Positions 8,931-17,493 of a DNA stretch of 64,000 bases are shown here, in pieces (the first letter of the stretch is position 1; each line of letters starts with the position of its first letter). The notes under the pieces were generated by a model that saw nothing but the letters and a program-made list of their open reading frames with translations, was not told the origin of the DNA and ran no database searches. This DNA is from HK1 sp965202875 (GTDB taxonomy: Bacteria; Pseudomonadota; Gammaproteobacteria; HK1). The stretch is from positions 4,340,001 to 4,404,000 of the forward strand of contig OZ241870.1 of assembly GCA_965202875.1 (NCBI GenBank), given 5' to 3'. The translations under genes were made by a program, and so were the position numbers.

Positions 8931-9299
8931 CGCCGGTAATCCGCAGTGAGCAGCATCACCTCGTCGAGGCGCGACGAGGTGCCGCCGCGTCCCCCATCGC
9001 CATCCGTCGAGCCGTCCAGCGTCCCGCTACGCCGGAGATGAACACGCTCCCCGGGCCTGTGACCGTGGCTCCTGCGGGACGCTGAGCGCGCATCAAGTGG
9101 CCCTGCCGGCTGTCGTGCGGACCGGGCCGCGTCCATTGCCGGGCATGGAGCGCTTCGCCACCGACCGGCCTCGTCGCGTGGTCCCCGCCTTGCAGGCGGC
9201 GCTTCGGCTCCGAGCGATCCGCGCGGTTCCTTCCGGTCGAGGCTCGGGGCAACATCGGGGCTTGGCGGCGGGACGGGAGATCCCGAAGGGGCGCGGCGG
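8931..9299. other. Gene-less stretch upstream of the HMCES gene
   Basis: No convincing gene. A small perfect hairpin (cctcgtcg / cgacgagg, 5-nt loop) lies at about 8959-8979 shortly after the orphan gene; it lacks a T-run, so it is a weak terminator candidate at best. I saw no clear LexA box before 9300. Confidence 0.35.
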
Positions 9300-9956
9300 A
9301 TGTGCGGGCGGTTCACCCAGGTCGTGAAGGCGCACGAGCTCGCGGCGCTGTACGGGGTCGCGGCTTCGGGCGTCGAGCTGCAGCCCCGGTGGAACGGTGC
9401 GCCGACTCAAGCCTTCCTCGTCTGCCGTCTCGATGCCGCGGCGCGGCGGGTTCTGACCTTTCAGCGCTGGGGCCTCGTGCCGTCGTGGGCGCGCGATCGG
9501 TCGATCGGGAATCGCCTGATCAACGCGCGGTCGGAGACGGTGGCGGCGAAGCCCGCCTTCCGTGCGGCGTTCCGGCGAAGGCGGTGCCTGGTCCCGGCGA
9601 ACGGCTGGTTCGAGTGGCGCCGCACGCCGGCGGGGAAGGAGCCGATCTGGATCCGCCTGGCGGACGGCCGCCCGCTCAGCCTCGCGGGGCTGTGGGAGGC
9701 CTGGGGGGAGGGGGAGTCCCGGATGGAGAGCTTCACGCTCCTGACTTGCCCGGCCGGGGAGGCGCTTGCCGGCGTGCACGCGCGTCAGCCGGTGGTGGTG
9801 GCGCCGGAGGGGTACGGTGCCTGGCTGGCGGCGGAGACGCCTGCGGAGCGGGTGCAGGCGCCGCACGCGGGGCCGTTCGAGCTTCGGCGGGTGAGCGCAC
9901 TGGTGAACAGCCCGAGGAACGACGTGCCGGAGGTCGTGCGACCGGTGGACGGGTGA
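9300..9956 (+). CDS. SRAP/HMCES-family abasic-site processing protein (YedK-like)
   Basis: A 218-residue protein of normal family length. It begins MCGRFTQ, so Cys2 becomes the new N-terminus that forms the thiazolidine crosslink to abasic sites in single-stranded DNA. Conserved blocks follow: FQRWGLVPSWARD, INARSETVAAKPAFR, RRCLVPANGWFEWRR and LAGLWEAW. The usual 'IHDRMPV' histidine block appears as VHARQPVVV. It protects replication forks from abasic lesions. It is followed 10 nt later by a Y-family polymerase gene, a sensible repair pairing: lesion shielding plus translesion synthesis. ATG 9300 is fixed by the need for Cys2. Confidence 0.92.
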   Translation: MCGRFTQVVKAHELAALYGVAASGVELQPRWNGAPTQAFLVCRLDAAARRVLTFQRWGLVPSWARDRSIGNRLINARSETVAAKPAFRAAFRRRRCLVPANGWFEWRRTPAGKEPIWIRLADGRPLSLAGLWEAWGEGESRMESFTLLTCPAGEALAGVHARQPVVVAPEGYGAWLAAETPAERVQAPHAGPFELRRVSALVNSPRNDVPEVVRPVDG

Positions 9957-9966
9957 GGGAGCGGTC

Positions 9967-11019
9967 ATGCCGACAGGGACCCGGGACGGCCGGAGGCGCC
10001 TGTACCTGGACTTCGACGGGTACTTCGCCGCGGTGGAGGAGCAAGCGGCGCCGGCGCTGCACGGCCGGCCGGTGGCGGTGCTCCCGTACCCGGAGGCGCG
10101 CACCTGCGTGATCTCGGCGAACGCGGCGGCGAAGCGTCACGGGGTAGGGACCGGGACCGGGGTGGACGAGGCGCGGCGGCGCTGCCCGGGGATCGCCTTG
10201 GTGAGCCAGCGCCCGGATCTCTACGTGCGGGTGCAGCGCCGGATCGCGAACGCGGTGAACGCCGAGATCCCGATCGACGCGATGTGCTCGGTGGACGAGC
10301 TCTGCTGCGTTCTCGGGGCGCGGGACGGTGCGGAGGACGTGGGGCGGCGGATCAAGGCGCGGCTTCGCGAGGCGGTCGGTCCGCGGGTGACGTGCTCGAT
10401 GGGGGTGGCGTCGAACCGCTGGCTTGCGAAGGTGGCCTCGGCGATGGACAAGCCGGACGGGCTCACGGTGCTCGATGCGCTGCCGGGCCGGCTGCTGGAG
10501 CTCGACCTCGAGGATCTTCCCGGTGTGGGCGGCCGGGTCCGGGCGCGGCTGCACCGTGCGGGGATCGAGACGGTGTCGGCGCTGTGGGCCGCGCGGCCGA
10601 GGGCGCTGCGGGCGGTGTGGGGGAGCGTGCACGGGGAGCGGCTGTGGTACGTGCTGCACGGTCACGACGTCGGGCCGCTGCGCACGCGGCGGGGTTCGGT
10701 CGGGCATGGTCGGGTTCTCCCGCCGGAGGCCAGGAGCTCGGCGACAGCGCGCCCGTGGGTGCGGCTGCTGGTGGTGAAGGCGGCGCGGCGGCTTCGTCGG
10801 GAGGGCTGGACCGCCGGGCGGCTGGGCCTGGCGGTGGAGCGGCTGGGGGCGCCGCCCTGGCAGGGGACGGAGGCGCTGGACCGCGTGAACGACGACCGGA
10901 CGAGCCTCGCGGCGCTGAGGCGGATGTGGGCGTCCCTCGCGGCGGATGGCGCCGGCGGGGGGCTCTACCGGGTGCAGGTGTGGTTCGACCGCCTAGGAGT
11001 CTGCGCCGTAGAAAGGTAG
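9967..11019 (+). CDS. dinB: Y-family DNA polymerase (DinB/ImuB-like), 3' end replaced by IS1182
   Basis: A 350-residue frame. It starts MPTGTRDGRRRLYLDFDGYF with the first catalytic aspartates (LDFD), continues with VISANAAAKRHGV and the second acidic motif CSVDELC, and has a helix-hairpin-helix thumb (LPGVGGRVRARLHRAGI) at about residues 185-205. The little-finger region follows. The final codons (about RLGVCAVER) lie inside the left end of the IS1182 element that begins near 10993, so the native C-terminus is lost or altered by insertion. It sits 10 nt after the HMCES gene. The catalytic domain is complete, so activity is plausible. Confidence 0.85.
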   Translation: MPTGTRDGRRRLYLDFDGYFAAVEEQAAPALHGRPVAVLPYPEARTCVISANAAAKRHGVGTGTGVDEARRRCPGIALVSQRPDLYVRVQRRIANAVNAEIPIDAMCSVDELCCVLGARDGAEDVGRRIKARLREAVGPRVTCSMGVASNRWLAKVASAMDKPDGLTVLDALPGRLLELDLEDLPGVGGRVRARLHRAGIETVSALWAARPRALRAVWGSVHGERLWYVLHGHDVGPLRTRRGSVGHGRVLPPEARSSATARPWVRLLVVKAARRLRREGWTAGRLGLAVERLGAPPWQGTEALDRVNDDRTSLAALRRMWASLAADGAGGGLYRVQVWFDRLGVCAVER

Positions 11020-12576
11020 TTCAAGCTACGAGAACGGATGGACGGGCCGGAACTCGATACGGGGATGGACACGAGGGCCGGGACACCGCAAAGGCGCAAT
11101 GGCAGGCAGGGCACGCGCGAGGGTCCCAGACGTCCGGCAAGACCCCCGATAGGGAGATTCCGACCGTATCCCACCGGCGAGCCTTGCCCTCATACCGCCA
11201 GAAGCGGCTGCAACCGCTTGAGGTTCAGCGCCAGGCACACCAAGTCCCATTCCCCCCGCGCCTTGTCCAAGCCTCGTACACTGAACCGCCGGAATCCCAG
11301 GACCTCTTTGATCCAACCATTGGGCGCTTCGGACAGCCACTTGCGTTGCGCATACCGCTCCCGGCCCGTGGGCGTGGCCAGCTTCTCGACCATCCGGTGC
11401 GTCGCCGGGTGCCTCTTCGCGTCCTGGTCCGCCACCCGCTTGCCCTCGCGCCCCGGCGCCACGTACCCGTCGATGCCCCGCGCCTCCAGCTCCGACAAGT
11501 CCCGCTCGTTGCAGTACCCGGCATCGGCAAGCACCGTCTCGGGCTGCGCCTCGAAGGTCTCCTTGACCTCATCGAGCAGCCCCATCATCGCCCCTTGGTC
11601 GTTCGCGTTCGAGGTCAGCTCCGTCGCCACAATCAACTGCTGCTCACCGTCCACCGCCACCTGCGCGTTGTAGCACTGCTGAAACCCCTCCGCGCTGGTC
11701 TTCATGATGGCACTGTCGGGGTCGGTGAAGTGGCTCTGCGCCTTCTCATCAGGCTCCCCATAGGCGCGCTTGTACGGCTGGCCGCCCTTGGGATTGCGCT
11801 CCCATCCGGGCCGGCGCCCGCGCGCATCGTCGGCCTCGCGCTGCGCCGCCTCCAAACGCCCCTTCGCCGCTCGAATCGCCGCCAACCGGTCCTCGCGACG
11901 GCGCAGCTCCTCGGGCAGCTCGTCGCCTCGTAGCGACTCCCCAAAGCGCGCATCCTCCTCCGCATCGGTCTCGCGAGCCCGGCTCAGCAACGCTTCGACC
12001 TCCGCCTCCAATGCCCGCTCCTTCTCGCGCATCCGACCATAGCTCATCGCCTTGCGCTTGCTCGCATTCGCCCGCACCTTCGTCCCGTCTATCGACACCT
12101 TCCCGAAACGCGCCAATCCCATCTCGCGCGCCACTCGCACCACCCCCACGAACAGCCCCTTGAAGTCCTCCAAGTGCCGGCGGCGAAACTCGCACAACGT
12201 GCGGTGGCTCGGAAAGTGCCCCGCCCCCAACACCCGAAACGCCACGTCCTCCTCCAGCTTCCTCGCCATCGCCCGCGACGAGAACACCCCCGTCGCATAC
12301 CCATAGAGCAGCACCTTGACCATCATCCGAGGCTCATACGGCGCGTTGCGTCGGCCATCGCCTTCATACGGTGCGTAGAACGCCGTCAAGTCCAGTCCGT
12401 CGACCAGGTCGCTGACGTGATGCGCAAAGTGCCCTTCGGGCAGCCACTCGCGCACGTCCGGCGCCAGCAGCAGCATCTGGTCCGGCTCGTAGGGGCGGAA
12501 TGTCGTCGCCATCCGGCTCTCTCCTTCGGCTCAGTCTGCCTATTGTCGCATTGTTTTCTACGGCGCAGGCTCCTAG
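10993..12576. mobile_element. IS1182-family insertion sequence, complete
   Basis: A 1.58-kb element with near-perfect terminal inverted repeats of about 22 nt. The left end reads ctaggagtctgcgccgtag and the right end, on the reverse strand, ctaggagcctgcgccgtag; one mismatch is visible over the arms. A CTAG occurs at both outer edges and may be the target duplication. It encodes one intact transposase on the minus strand. It inserted at the 3' end of the polymerase gene and into the end of the convergent helicase frame. A second, degenerate copy of the same transposase lies at 63524-64000. Confidence 0.9.
11190..12512 (-). CDS. IS1182-family transposase, intact
   Basis: A 440-residue protein, normal for the family. 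The N-terminal part (MATTFRPYEPDQMLLLAPDV, then HVSDLVDGLDLTAFYAPYEG and YGYATGVFSSRAMARKLEED) is the usual DNA-binding region. The DDE residues lie in KVSIDGTKVRANASK, in TVLADAGYCNERDLSEL, and in WLSEAPNGWIKEVLGFRRFS near the C-terminus. A charged helical segment with EEDARFGE between them is the insertion domain typical of IS1182. The frame is uninterrupted from 12512 to 11190, so this copy may be active. Upstream is a plausible gagagccgg-type ribosome site. Confidence 0.95.
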   Translation of the reverse strand: MATTFRPYEPDQMLLLAPDVREWLPEGHFAHHVSDLVDGLDLTAFYAPYEGDGRRNAPYEPRMMVKVLLYGYATGVFSSRAMARKLEEDVAFRVLGAGHFPSHRTLCEFRRRHLEDFKGLFVGVVRVAREMGLARFGKVSIDGTKVRANASKRKAMSYGRMREKERALEAEVEALLSRARETDAEEDARFGESLRGDELPEELRRREDRLAAIRAAKGRLEAAQREADDARGRRPGWERNPKGGQPYKRAYGEPDEKAQSHFTDPDSAIMKTSAEGFQQCYNAQVAVDGEQQLIVATELTSNANDQGAMMGLLDEVKETFEAQPETVLADAGYCNERDLSELEARGIDGYVAPGREGKRVADQDAKRHPATHRMVEKLATPTGRERYAQRKWLSEAPNGWIKEVLGFRRFSVRGLDKARGEWDLVCLALNLKRLQPLLAV

Positions 12577-15177
12577 TTCGCCGCGGTCCGGCTCGTCGTG
12601 GTTCGGCCTGCCGGGTCGAGCCGGGTTGGCTGCATCGGCAGCGCGGTCCGTACCGGCTGCACTGGCCGTATCGGCAGCGCCGTTCGCACCGACTGCACCG
12701 GCCGCATCGGCAGCGCGGTCCGTATCGGCCGGGCTGTCCGCACCCACCGCATCGGCCGCACCGGCAGCGGCGTGGGTGCGGGTCCGGCTCCGGGTTTCGG
12801 CGCTGGCCTTGGCGACGGTCTTGCCGCTGGTCCCGGTCTTGTCGGCGGTCCCGATCTTGCCGCCGGTCTTGCCGTCGATACCGTCAGCCCGGACCGGCAC
12901 GTTCGCGGCCCGCAGGACGGCGGTGAAGAAGCGGGCCACGTCCTCGCTCCGGCCGATGGCGGCGCGCACCTGTTCGAGCTCCGCGGCCACCGCCTCGGGC
13001 TTGAGCGTGTGCTGCGCGAAGCGCGAGCGGCTGGCCTTCTCGCGGTCGCGCGCGTTCTCCCACCCGGCGTGGATCGTCCGCGTCTGCGCGTCGAGATCGT
13101 CGATGAAGTCGAGGGCGAGCTGATGCCGGCCCGCGCCCGCCTGCTCGCGGAATAGCGCGCCCTCGAACAGCGCTTCCGCGATCTGCTCGCCGGAGCCCGG
13201 CACCGCGACGGCCACCCCGAGGTCGCTCTTGATGCTCTTGTGCTTGCGGATGAGGACGTCGAGGATCACCCCGTCGATCGGGTTGTCGGCGCCGTAGTAC
13301 GTGACGGCCCGCACCTCGCGCCTCTCCTGCCCGAAGCGGTCCACCCGGCCTTCGCGCTGCTCGTGGCGCGTGGGGTTCCACGCCAGATCGTAGTGCAGGA
13401 CGGCATCGAAGTGCTCCTGGAGGTTGATGCCCTCGGAGAGGCAGTCCGTGCAGACGAGCACGAAGCGGCCGCCGCCGGCGGCGAGGGAATCGATGCGCGC
13501 TTCGCGTTCGGCGGGAGGAAGCCGGCCGGTGACCGATTCGACGCGGACCTGTTCCGGGAGCGCGCCGCGCAGATGGCGCGCGACATAGTCCGCGGTATCG
13601 ACGAAGCGGCAGAAGACCACCGGATGGAAGCCGTCCTTCAGGAACGCCTTGACCTCGCGCACCGCGCCCTGAAGCTTGCGGTCCTCCTCGGGGGCGACGG
13701 CCCCGGCGCGGCGGGCGAGCTCCAGCAGCTTGCGGCGGGTCGCCGGACGGCCGCCTTCGGTGTCCGAGCCGGGGCTGAGGTCGAGGGGTACGGTATCGTC
13801 ATCGTCACCCTGGTCGAGGACGCTGCGGCGGCCCACTTCGTCCACGTCTTCCTCGTCTTCGGCCTGATCGGCGGCGGCCCGGCTGCGCAGGGTGGCCACC
13901 GCGGCGGCGGGGCTCGACGAGACGCAGCGCAGCAGTGCGAGCGCCGACCAGTAGCGCACCCGCTGCCGGCGCCGCCCGCCGCCGTCCTCGCTCACGTACT
14001 CGCGGGCGAAGGCGAGGACGTCGTCGAAGAGCCGACGGTAGGCGGGGCTGAACGTGTAGGTGGCCTCCTTGTCCCTGCGTTCCGGGAACGCGGTGTCGGT
14101 TTCGAGGTAGCGTCGGACGTCGCCGCGGCGGCGCTGGACGAGGTGGCGGGCGAGCCGGCGGCGGACGCCTTCGCGCTCGGCCCGGTCGAGGTCTGCCGGC
14201 AGGTCGGCGAAGCCGTCTTCGAGCAGGCCGAGGAGGGAGCGGAACGCCTCCTCGTTCCCGCTGTGCGGGGTCGCGGTGACCAGCACGAGATGGCGCTCCG
14301 GATCGGCAGCGAGGCGGCGCAGGAGGTCGTGGCGCTGCTGGCGGCCCCGCCGGCTCCGCCGGCTCCGCTGGCCCCGCCGGTCACTCCCGGTGCGGCCGGT
14401 GGCGCCGCTGGTGCCGCCGGTGGCGCCGCTATCGCTGCGGCTGCCGCCGGCGAGCGTGCAGCCGTGGGCCTCGTCCACGATCACGAGCTCCGGGCACTTG
14501 AGGGCGAAGTCCTCGGCGCGGCGGGCCGCCTTGATGAAGTCGGTGGAGACCACCGTGACGGGATGCCGCTCGAAGACGGAGACGCCGAGGGGCAGGTCGC
14601 GTTCGAGCCGTTGGATGGTGCTCGAGAGGACGAGCTCCGCTTCGAGGTGGAACTTCTCCGCCAGCTCCCGCTGCCATTGCTCCGCCAGATGCGGCGGGCA
14701 GAGCACCGCGATCCGGCGGATCTCGCCGCGGTCGAGCAGCTCGCGGGCGATGAGGCACGCCTCGACGGTCTTGCCGATGCCCACGTCGTCGGCGACGAGC
14801 AGGCGCACCGGGTCGAGATCGAGGGCCATCATCAGCGGCACGAGCTGGTAGGGCCGGGGCTCGACGGCGATGCGGCCAAAGCTGCGGAAGGGGCCGGCGG
14901 CGGTGCGGGTGGAGAGGCGCGCGGCGTCGCGCAGGAGCCGGCCGGAGGCGAAGTCGCCGAGGTCTTCCCGGCCCGGCAGCCGGAACGTCGCCGGCGCGAC
15001 CGGCTCCACCGCCGGCAGCAGGCCGGTGACCTCCTCGTCCAGCCCGACGACCGGGCGGAGCATCAGCAGCTCGTCCGTGGATTCGGGCAGCACGACCCAT
15101 TCCCGGCCCCGCGCCCGGACGAGCGCGCCCGGCCCGGAGAGGGAGGCGGCGTTTGTCGTGGAAGGTGTCCGGTGCAC
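12364..15177 (-). CDS. SNF2/DEAH-type helicase (DrmD-like), 3' end altered by IS1182
   Basis: A 937-codon frame. Superfamily-2 motifs are clear: GRIAVEPRPYQLVPL (Q motif), VADDVGIGKTVEACLIA (Walker A), CPELVIVDEAHG (DEAH), LVLVTATPH (motif III), VFCRFVDTADYVA, and TDCLSEGINLQEHFD then HEQREGRVDRFGQE (motif VI). Composition and order match RapA/HepA-like and DISARM DrmD-like helicases. A Gly/Ser/Arg repeat follows the DEAH box and an Ala/Asp repeat tail precedes the IS junction at 12576; the last 71 codons are IS1182 sequence, so the native C-terminus is lost. The only start is GTG 15177, at the border with a YoeB-like toxin gene, and the true start may have been displaced. No other DISARM genes are nearby. 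Confidence 0.8.
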   Translation of the reverse strand: MHRTPSTTNAASLSGPGALVRARGREWVVLPESTDELLMLRPVVGLDEEVTGLLPAVEPVAPATFRLPGREDLGDFASGRLLRDAARLSTRTAAGPFRSFGRIAVEPRPYQLVPLMMALDLDPVRLLVADDVGIGKTVEACLIARELLDRGEIRRIAVLCPPHLAEQWQRELAEKFHLEAELVLSSTIQRLERDLPLGVSVFERHPVTVVSTDFIKAARRAEDFALKCPELVIVDEAHGCTLAGGSRSDSGATGGTSGATGRTGSDRRGQRSRRSRRGRQQRHDLLRRLAADPERHLVLVTATPHSGNEEAFRSLLGLLEDGFADLPADLDRAEREGVRRRLARHLVQRRRGDVRRYLETDTAFPERRDKEATYTFSPAYRRLFDDVLAFAREYVSEDGGGRRRQRVRYWSALALLRCVSSSPAAAVATLRSRAAADQAEDEEDVDEVGRRSVLDQGDDDDTVPLDLSPGSDTEGGRPATRRKLLELARRAGAVAPEEDRKLQGAVREVKAFLKDGFHPVVFCRFVDTADYVARHLRGALPEQVRVESVTGRLPPAEREARIDSLAAGGGRFVLVCTDCLSEGINLQEHFDAVLHYDLAWNPTRHEQREGRVDRFGQERREVRAVTYYGADNPIDGVILDVLIRKHKSIKSDLGVAVAVPGSGEQIAEALFEGALFREQAGAGRHQLALDFIDDLDAQTRTIHAGWENARDREKASRSRFAQHTLKPEAVAAELEQVRAAIGRSEDVARFFTAVLRAANVPVRADGIDGKTGGKIGTADKTGTSGKTVAKASAETRSRTRTHAAAGAADAVGADSPADTDRAADAAGAVGANGAADTASAAGTDRAADAANPARPGRPNHDEPDRGELGACAVENNATIGRLSRRREPDGDDIPPLRAGPDAAAGAGRARVAARRALCASRQRPGRRTGLDGVLRTV
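12605..12775. repeat. 36-bp tandem repeat coding an Ala/Asp-rich tail of the helicase frame
   Basis: Roughly four imperfect units of about 36 bp, each built on a core like ctgcaccggccgcatcggca followed by gcgcggtccgtatcgg. Read in the helicase frame (minus strand) they give DRAADAAGAVGANGAADTA-type repeats. The unit length is a multiple of three, so copy changes keep the frame. Confidence 0.75.
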
Positions 15178-15488
15178 TGTCGGTTGTCAATGGACGGCCG
15201 GGCGTCGAGCAGGGCGATCGCATTTGGACATAAGTGGCGCCGGCACTGCGCGATCAACAAATTGTCGCCATCAATCTTGTAGACGAGTCGATGCTCGCCG
15301 TCGATCCGTCTCGACCAGAAGCCTTCCAGGTCGCCTCTCAAGGCTTCCGGCCTGCCGATACCCTCACAGGGTGTGCGACGGACTTCCTCGATGAGCCTGT
15401 TGACTCGTCCAAACCCTATGCGGTCGGATTCCTGCCACTCAAGATGTTCTCCCCACGCATCCGCCGTAAACGACAGCTTCAGTCGCAT
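15063..15488 (-). CDS. YoeB/Txe-family mRNA interferase toxin with abnormal C-terminal extension
   Basis: The first about 84 residues match YoeB: MRLKLSFTADAWGEHLEWQE, LIEEVRRTPCEGIGRPEALR, then DLEGFWSRRIDGEHRLVYKI and LLIAQCRRH. The glutamate (LEGFWSRRI), arginine (EHRLVY) and histidine of the RNase site are present. YoeB normally ends at a His-Tyr; here the Tyr is Leu and the frame runs on about 57 more codons (CPNAIALLDARPSIDN and beyond) into the start of the helicase gene, so the native stop has been lost, probably by rearrangement. It overlaps the antitoxin end by 10 nt in the usual operon layout. Activity is uncertain. Confidence 0.8.
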   Translation of the reverse strand: MRLKLSFTADAWGEHLEWQESDRIGFGRVNRLIEEVRRTPCEGIGRPEALRGDLEGFWSRRIDGEHRLVYKIDGDNLLIAQCRRHLCPNAIALLDARPSIDNRQCTGHLPRQTPPPSPGRARSSGRGAGNGSCCPNPRTSC

Positions 15489-15688
15489 TCAATCAACTCG
15501 TGCTCGAATACCTTGCCGGCCTTCGCATCGGCAATGGAGCGCCGAAGGCGTCGAGCATTCTCCGGGCTGCTCAGCAGGAACTCGGTTTCGTCCATCCGGC
15601 GAAATCCACTCTCGCTCGCCGAGGCAGTTGCCGGCGCCGGCTGAACAGCCGCCGCTTGAGCGTTGCTCCGGGGTTCGTGCTTGCTCAT
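15479..15688 (-). CDS. YefM/Phd-type antitoxin, C-terminal type partner of YoeB
   Basis: A 69-residue protein, MSKHEPRSNAQAAAVQPAPA then MDETEFLLSSPENARRLRRS and KAGKVFEHELIECD. The 'ETEFLLSSPENARRLRRSI' helix is the toxin-wrapping C-terminal part of YefM antitoxins. The N-terminal Phd/YefM DNA-binding fold is shorter than usual and Ala/Pro-rich, so autoregulation may be weak. It overlaps the toxin start by 10 nt, consistent with co-translation. Confidence 0.75.
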   Translation of the reverse strand: MSKHEPRSNAQAAAVQPAPATASASESGFRRMDETEFLLSSPENARRLRRSIADAKAGKVFEHELIECD

Positions 15689-15944
15689 GGTGGTGGACTC
15701 CCCGTAGCTGGAGGCAGGGTAGCGTCACGGTACATGCCCCGGGAGCTTTGTCCAACGAGATGTGAGCCTGAGCGGAGGAGCGGATTCCAACGAGGCAGAG
15801 CTGTAGCGTGGAGTCCGGGATCTGGCGTTGCCTCGCTTCTACTCGCTCGCTCACGGCACCGAACACATCGGCATGACGCCGGAACACGGCAACCCAGTCC
15901 GCCGCATCGGCGGTATCGGCTTGCGGCGTGTGGATGTGCGCGAG

Positions 15945-16944
15945 CCGGAGGGTTCGTTGGCGAGGTGGTCGAGGGCGCCCACCCCGCCCGCCGGCCCCGA
16001 CAGCACGAGGTTCACCGGGCGCACCGCCACCTGCCGGACCGAGATCGCCCGTCCGTTCGATTGCAGCACCAGCAGCTCCGGCCCGAGGCCCAGCGCGCGC
16101 AGCCGTTCGTCGAGGGCGTGCAGGTAGCGCACCACCTTGGGGCCGACGTAGGCGTTGACCACGGTGGTGGAGCCGCGCTCGTACTCGCCGATGACCGGCA
16201 CCACCTCATGGGAGAGCGACACCCACTCGAAGCCCGCCCCCGAATGCTTGAATCGGGGGCCTGTCCCCGAGCGCTGAAATCGGGGGCCCGCCCCCGAATG
16301 CTCGAATCGGGGGCCTGTTCCCGAGTGACGGGATCGGGGACCGCCCCGCCCGCGCAGCACCTCGGCGCAACGGCGCTCGTGGGCGCCGTTCTCGAAGCTG
16401 TGCAGCAGGCAGACCGCGACCGACCCCACTCCCTCGGCCCGGAACGTCTCGATCGCGGCGTCGAGGTCGGCCTCGTCGAGCGGCTCGACCTCGACGCCCC
16501 GGGCGTCGATGCGCCCGCCGACCGGCAGGCGCAGGGAGCGCGGCACCAGCACCGGCGGATACGGGGGACGGTGGTCGAAGGGGTCCGTCCGGAAGCCGCG
16601 CCGTGCTTCGAGGAAGCCCCGGAAGCCGCGGGTGACGAGCATCCCGACCCGCGCCCCGCTACCCTCCAGCACGGTGTTGGTGGCGACGGTGGAGCCGTGC
16701 AGGAACAGCGTGCAATCCGCCAGCAGGTCTTCGACGCGCGCCCCGAAGGACCGCGCCGCGTGCTCCAGTGCGTCGAGCACCCGCGGCTCGGATCGGCGGG
16801 CACCGACGGCACCTTGAACACGTGGAAGCGGCCGCCGGCGTCCACCAGCACCATGTCGGTGAAGGTGCCGCCGACGTCGACGGCGATCCGCCAGGGCGGC
16901 GCCGGAAGAGGTTGGGAGGCGGCGAGTGGATCGGATCGCATCAT
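15945..16944 (-). pseudogene. Hydantoinase/oxoprolinase A-subunit, N-terminal remnant with frameshift
   Basis: Two minus-strand frames together give the N-terminal half of a HyuA-type ATP-dependent hydantoinase. From ATG 16944: RIAVDVGGTFTDMVLVDAGG then HVFKVPSVPADPSRG. Here the frame must shift: the sequence gcgggtgctc appears to lack one G, near 16784, after which VLDALEHAARSFGARVEDLL, HGSTVATNTVLE and ARVGMLVTRGFRGFLE follow. The gene is cut after LSGPAGGVGALDHLAN, well before its usual 650-690 residues. It also contains a 9-residue tandem repeat. It is related to, but distinct from, the full hydantoinase A at 37357-39405. No function is expected. Confidence 0.85.
16236..16342. repeat. 27-bp tandem repeat inside the hydantoinase A remnant
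   Basis: Four imperfect 27-bp units on the pattern gcccccgaatgctcgaatcg, which code RFEHSGAGP-like nonapeptides on the minus strand (RSRHSGTGP, RFEHSGAGP, RFQRSGTGP, RFKHSGAGF). They interrupt a conserved region (between the RGRGGPR and FEWVSLSHEVVP segments) and keep the reading frame. Confidence 0.85.
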
Positions 16945-17039
16945 GGCTCGGAAAACGGCGCTGTTTGCCCGCACACCGGTGTCAGGAGCACTCGGCTATC
17001 TGGCGAAGCTTCGCCTCGGACCCACGAGGCAAACGACGC

Positions 17040-17212
17040 CACCGGCTCCTGGGAGGCGCATCCTGGGAGCGGCGTGTCCCTCCGGGACAGCGTGTCCTGT
17101 ACGGACACGGGTGTCCCGCCCGCATTTCTCCCCGCCGCGCTGCCCACTACCAGTCACCTGCAGACCGCACCAAGCCTGCTTCACGGGATTCTGCTCGATC
17201 TTGGCCTGATGG
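17040..17212 (-). pseudogene. RAYT (REP-associated tyrosine transposase) 3' remnant with REP sequence
   Basis: The minus strand reads KIEQNPVKQAWCGLQVTGSG, which aligns to the end of the RAYT at 34078 (EYIEQNPVKADLVQSAGDWQ) with a one-base deletion after the NPVK codons. Downstream are REP-like motifs (gtgtccctccgggacag and cacgggtgtcccgcccgcat) in the same arrangement as after the intact RAYT. Only about 40 codons survive. Confidence 0.75.
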
Positions 17213-17493
17213 ACGTTGACCACGGGCATGAACCGATCTTCGCCGATGGGAGAGCGGCCAGGAACATAGCCGAGTGTGCGCATGGTCAAGCACGGCGGCC
17301 CGGGCGCGCTCGCCCGGCGTCGGCCGGCCTGCCGGCACAGGCGCATGGATCGTCATTCGCGCGGATGGCCGGAGCGGATCCAATCCGGGCCGTGTCGACG
17401 GGAGTGCCATACCGAGGGGCGCTTGCCGGTCGGGTACCGATGCGGGACAATTCGATGCCATGACACCACAGTACGAGATGGCATGGTGACGTC

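Noticed and set aside
8959..8979. Intrinsic terminator after the orphan gene
   Set aside because: The hairpin has no following T-run.
13240..15282. 680-codon plus-strand frame opposite the helicase
   Set aside because: It is a codon-bias shadow; the minus strand has all helicase motifs, and the plus frame has Glu/Ala/Arg-rich text without any family.
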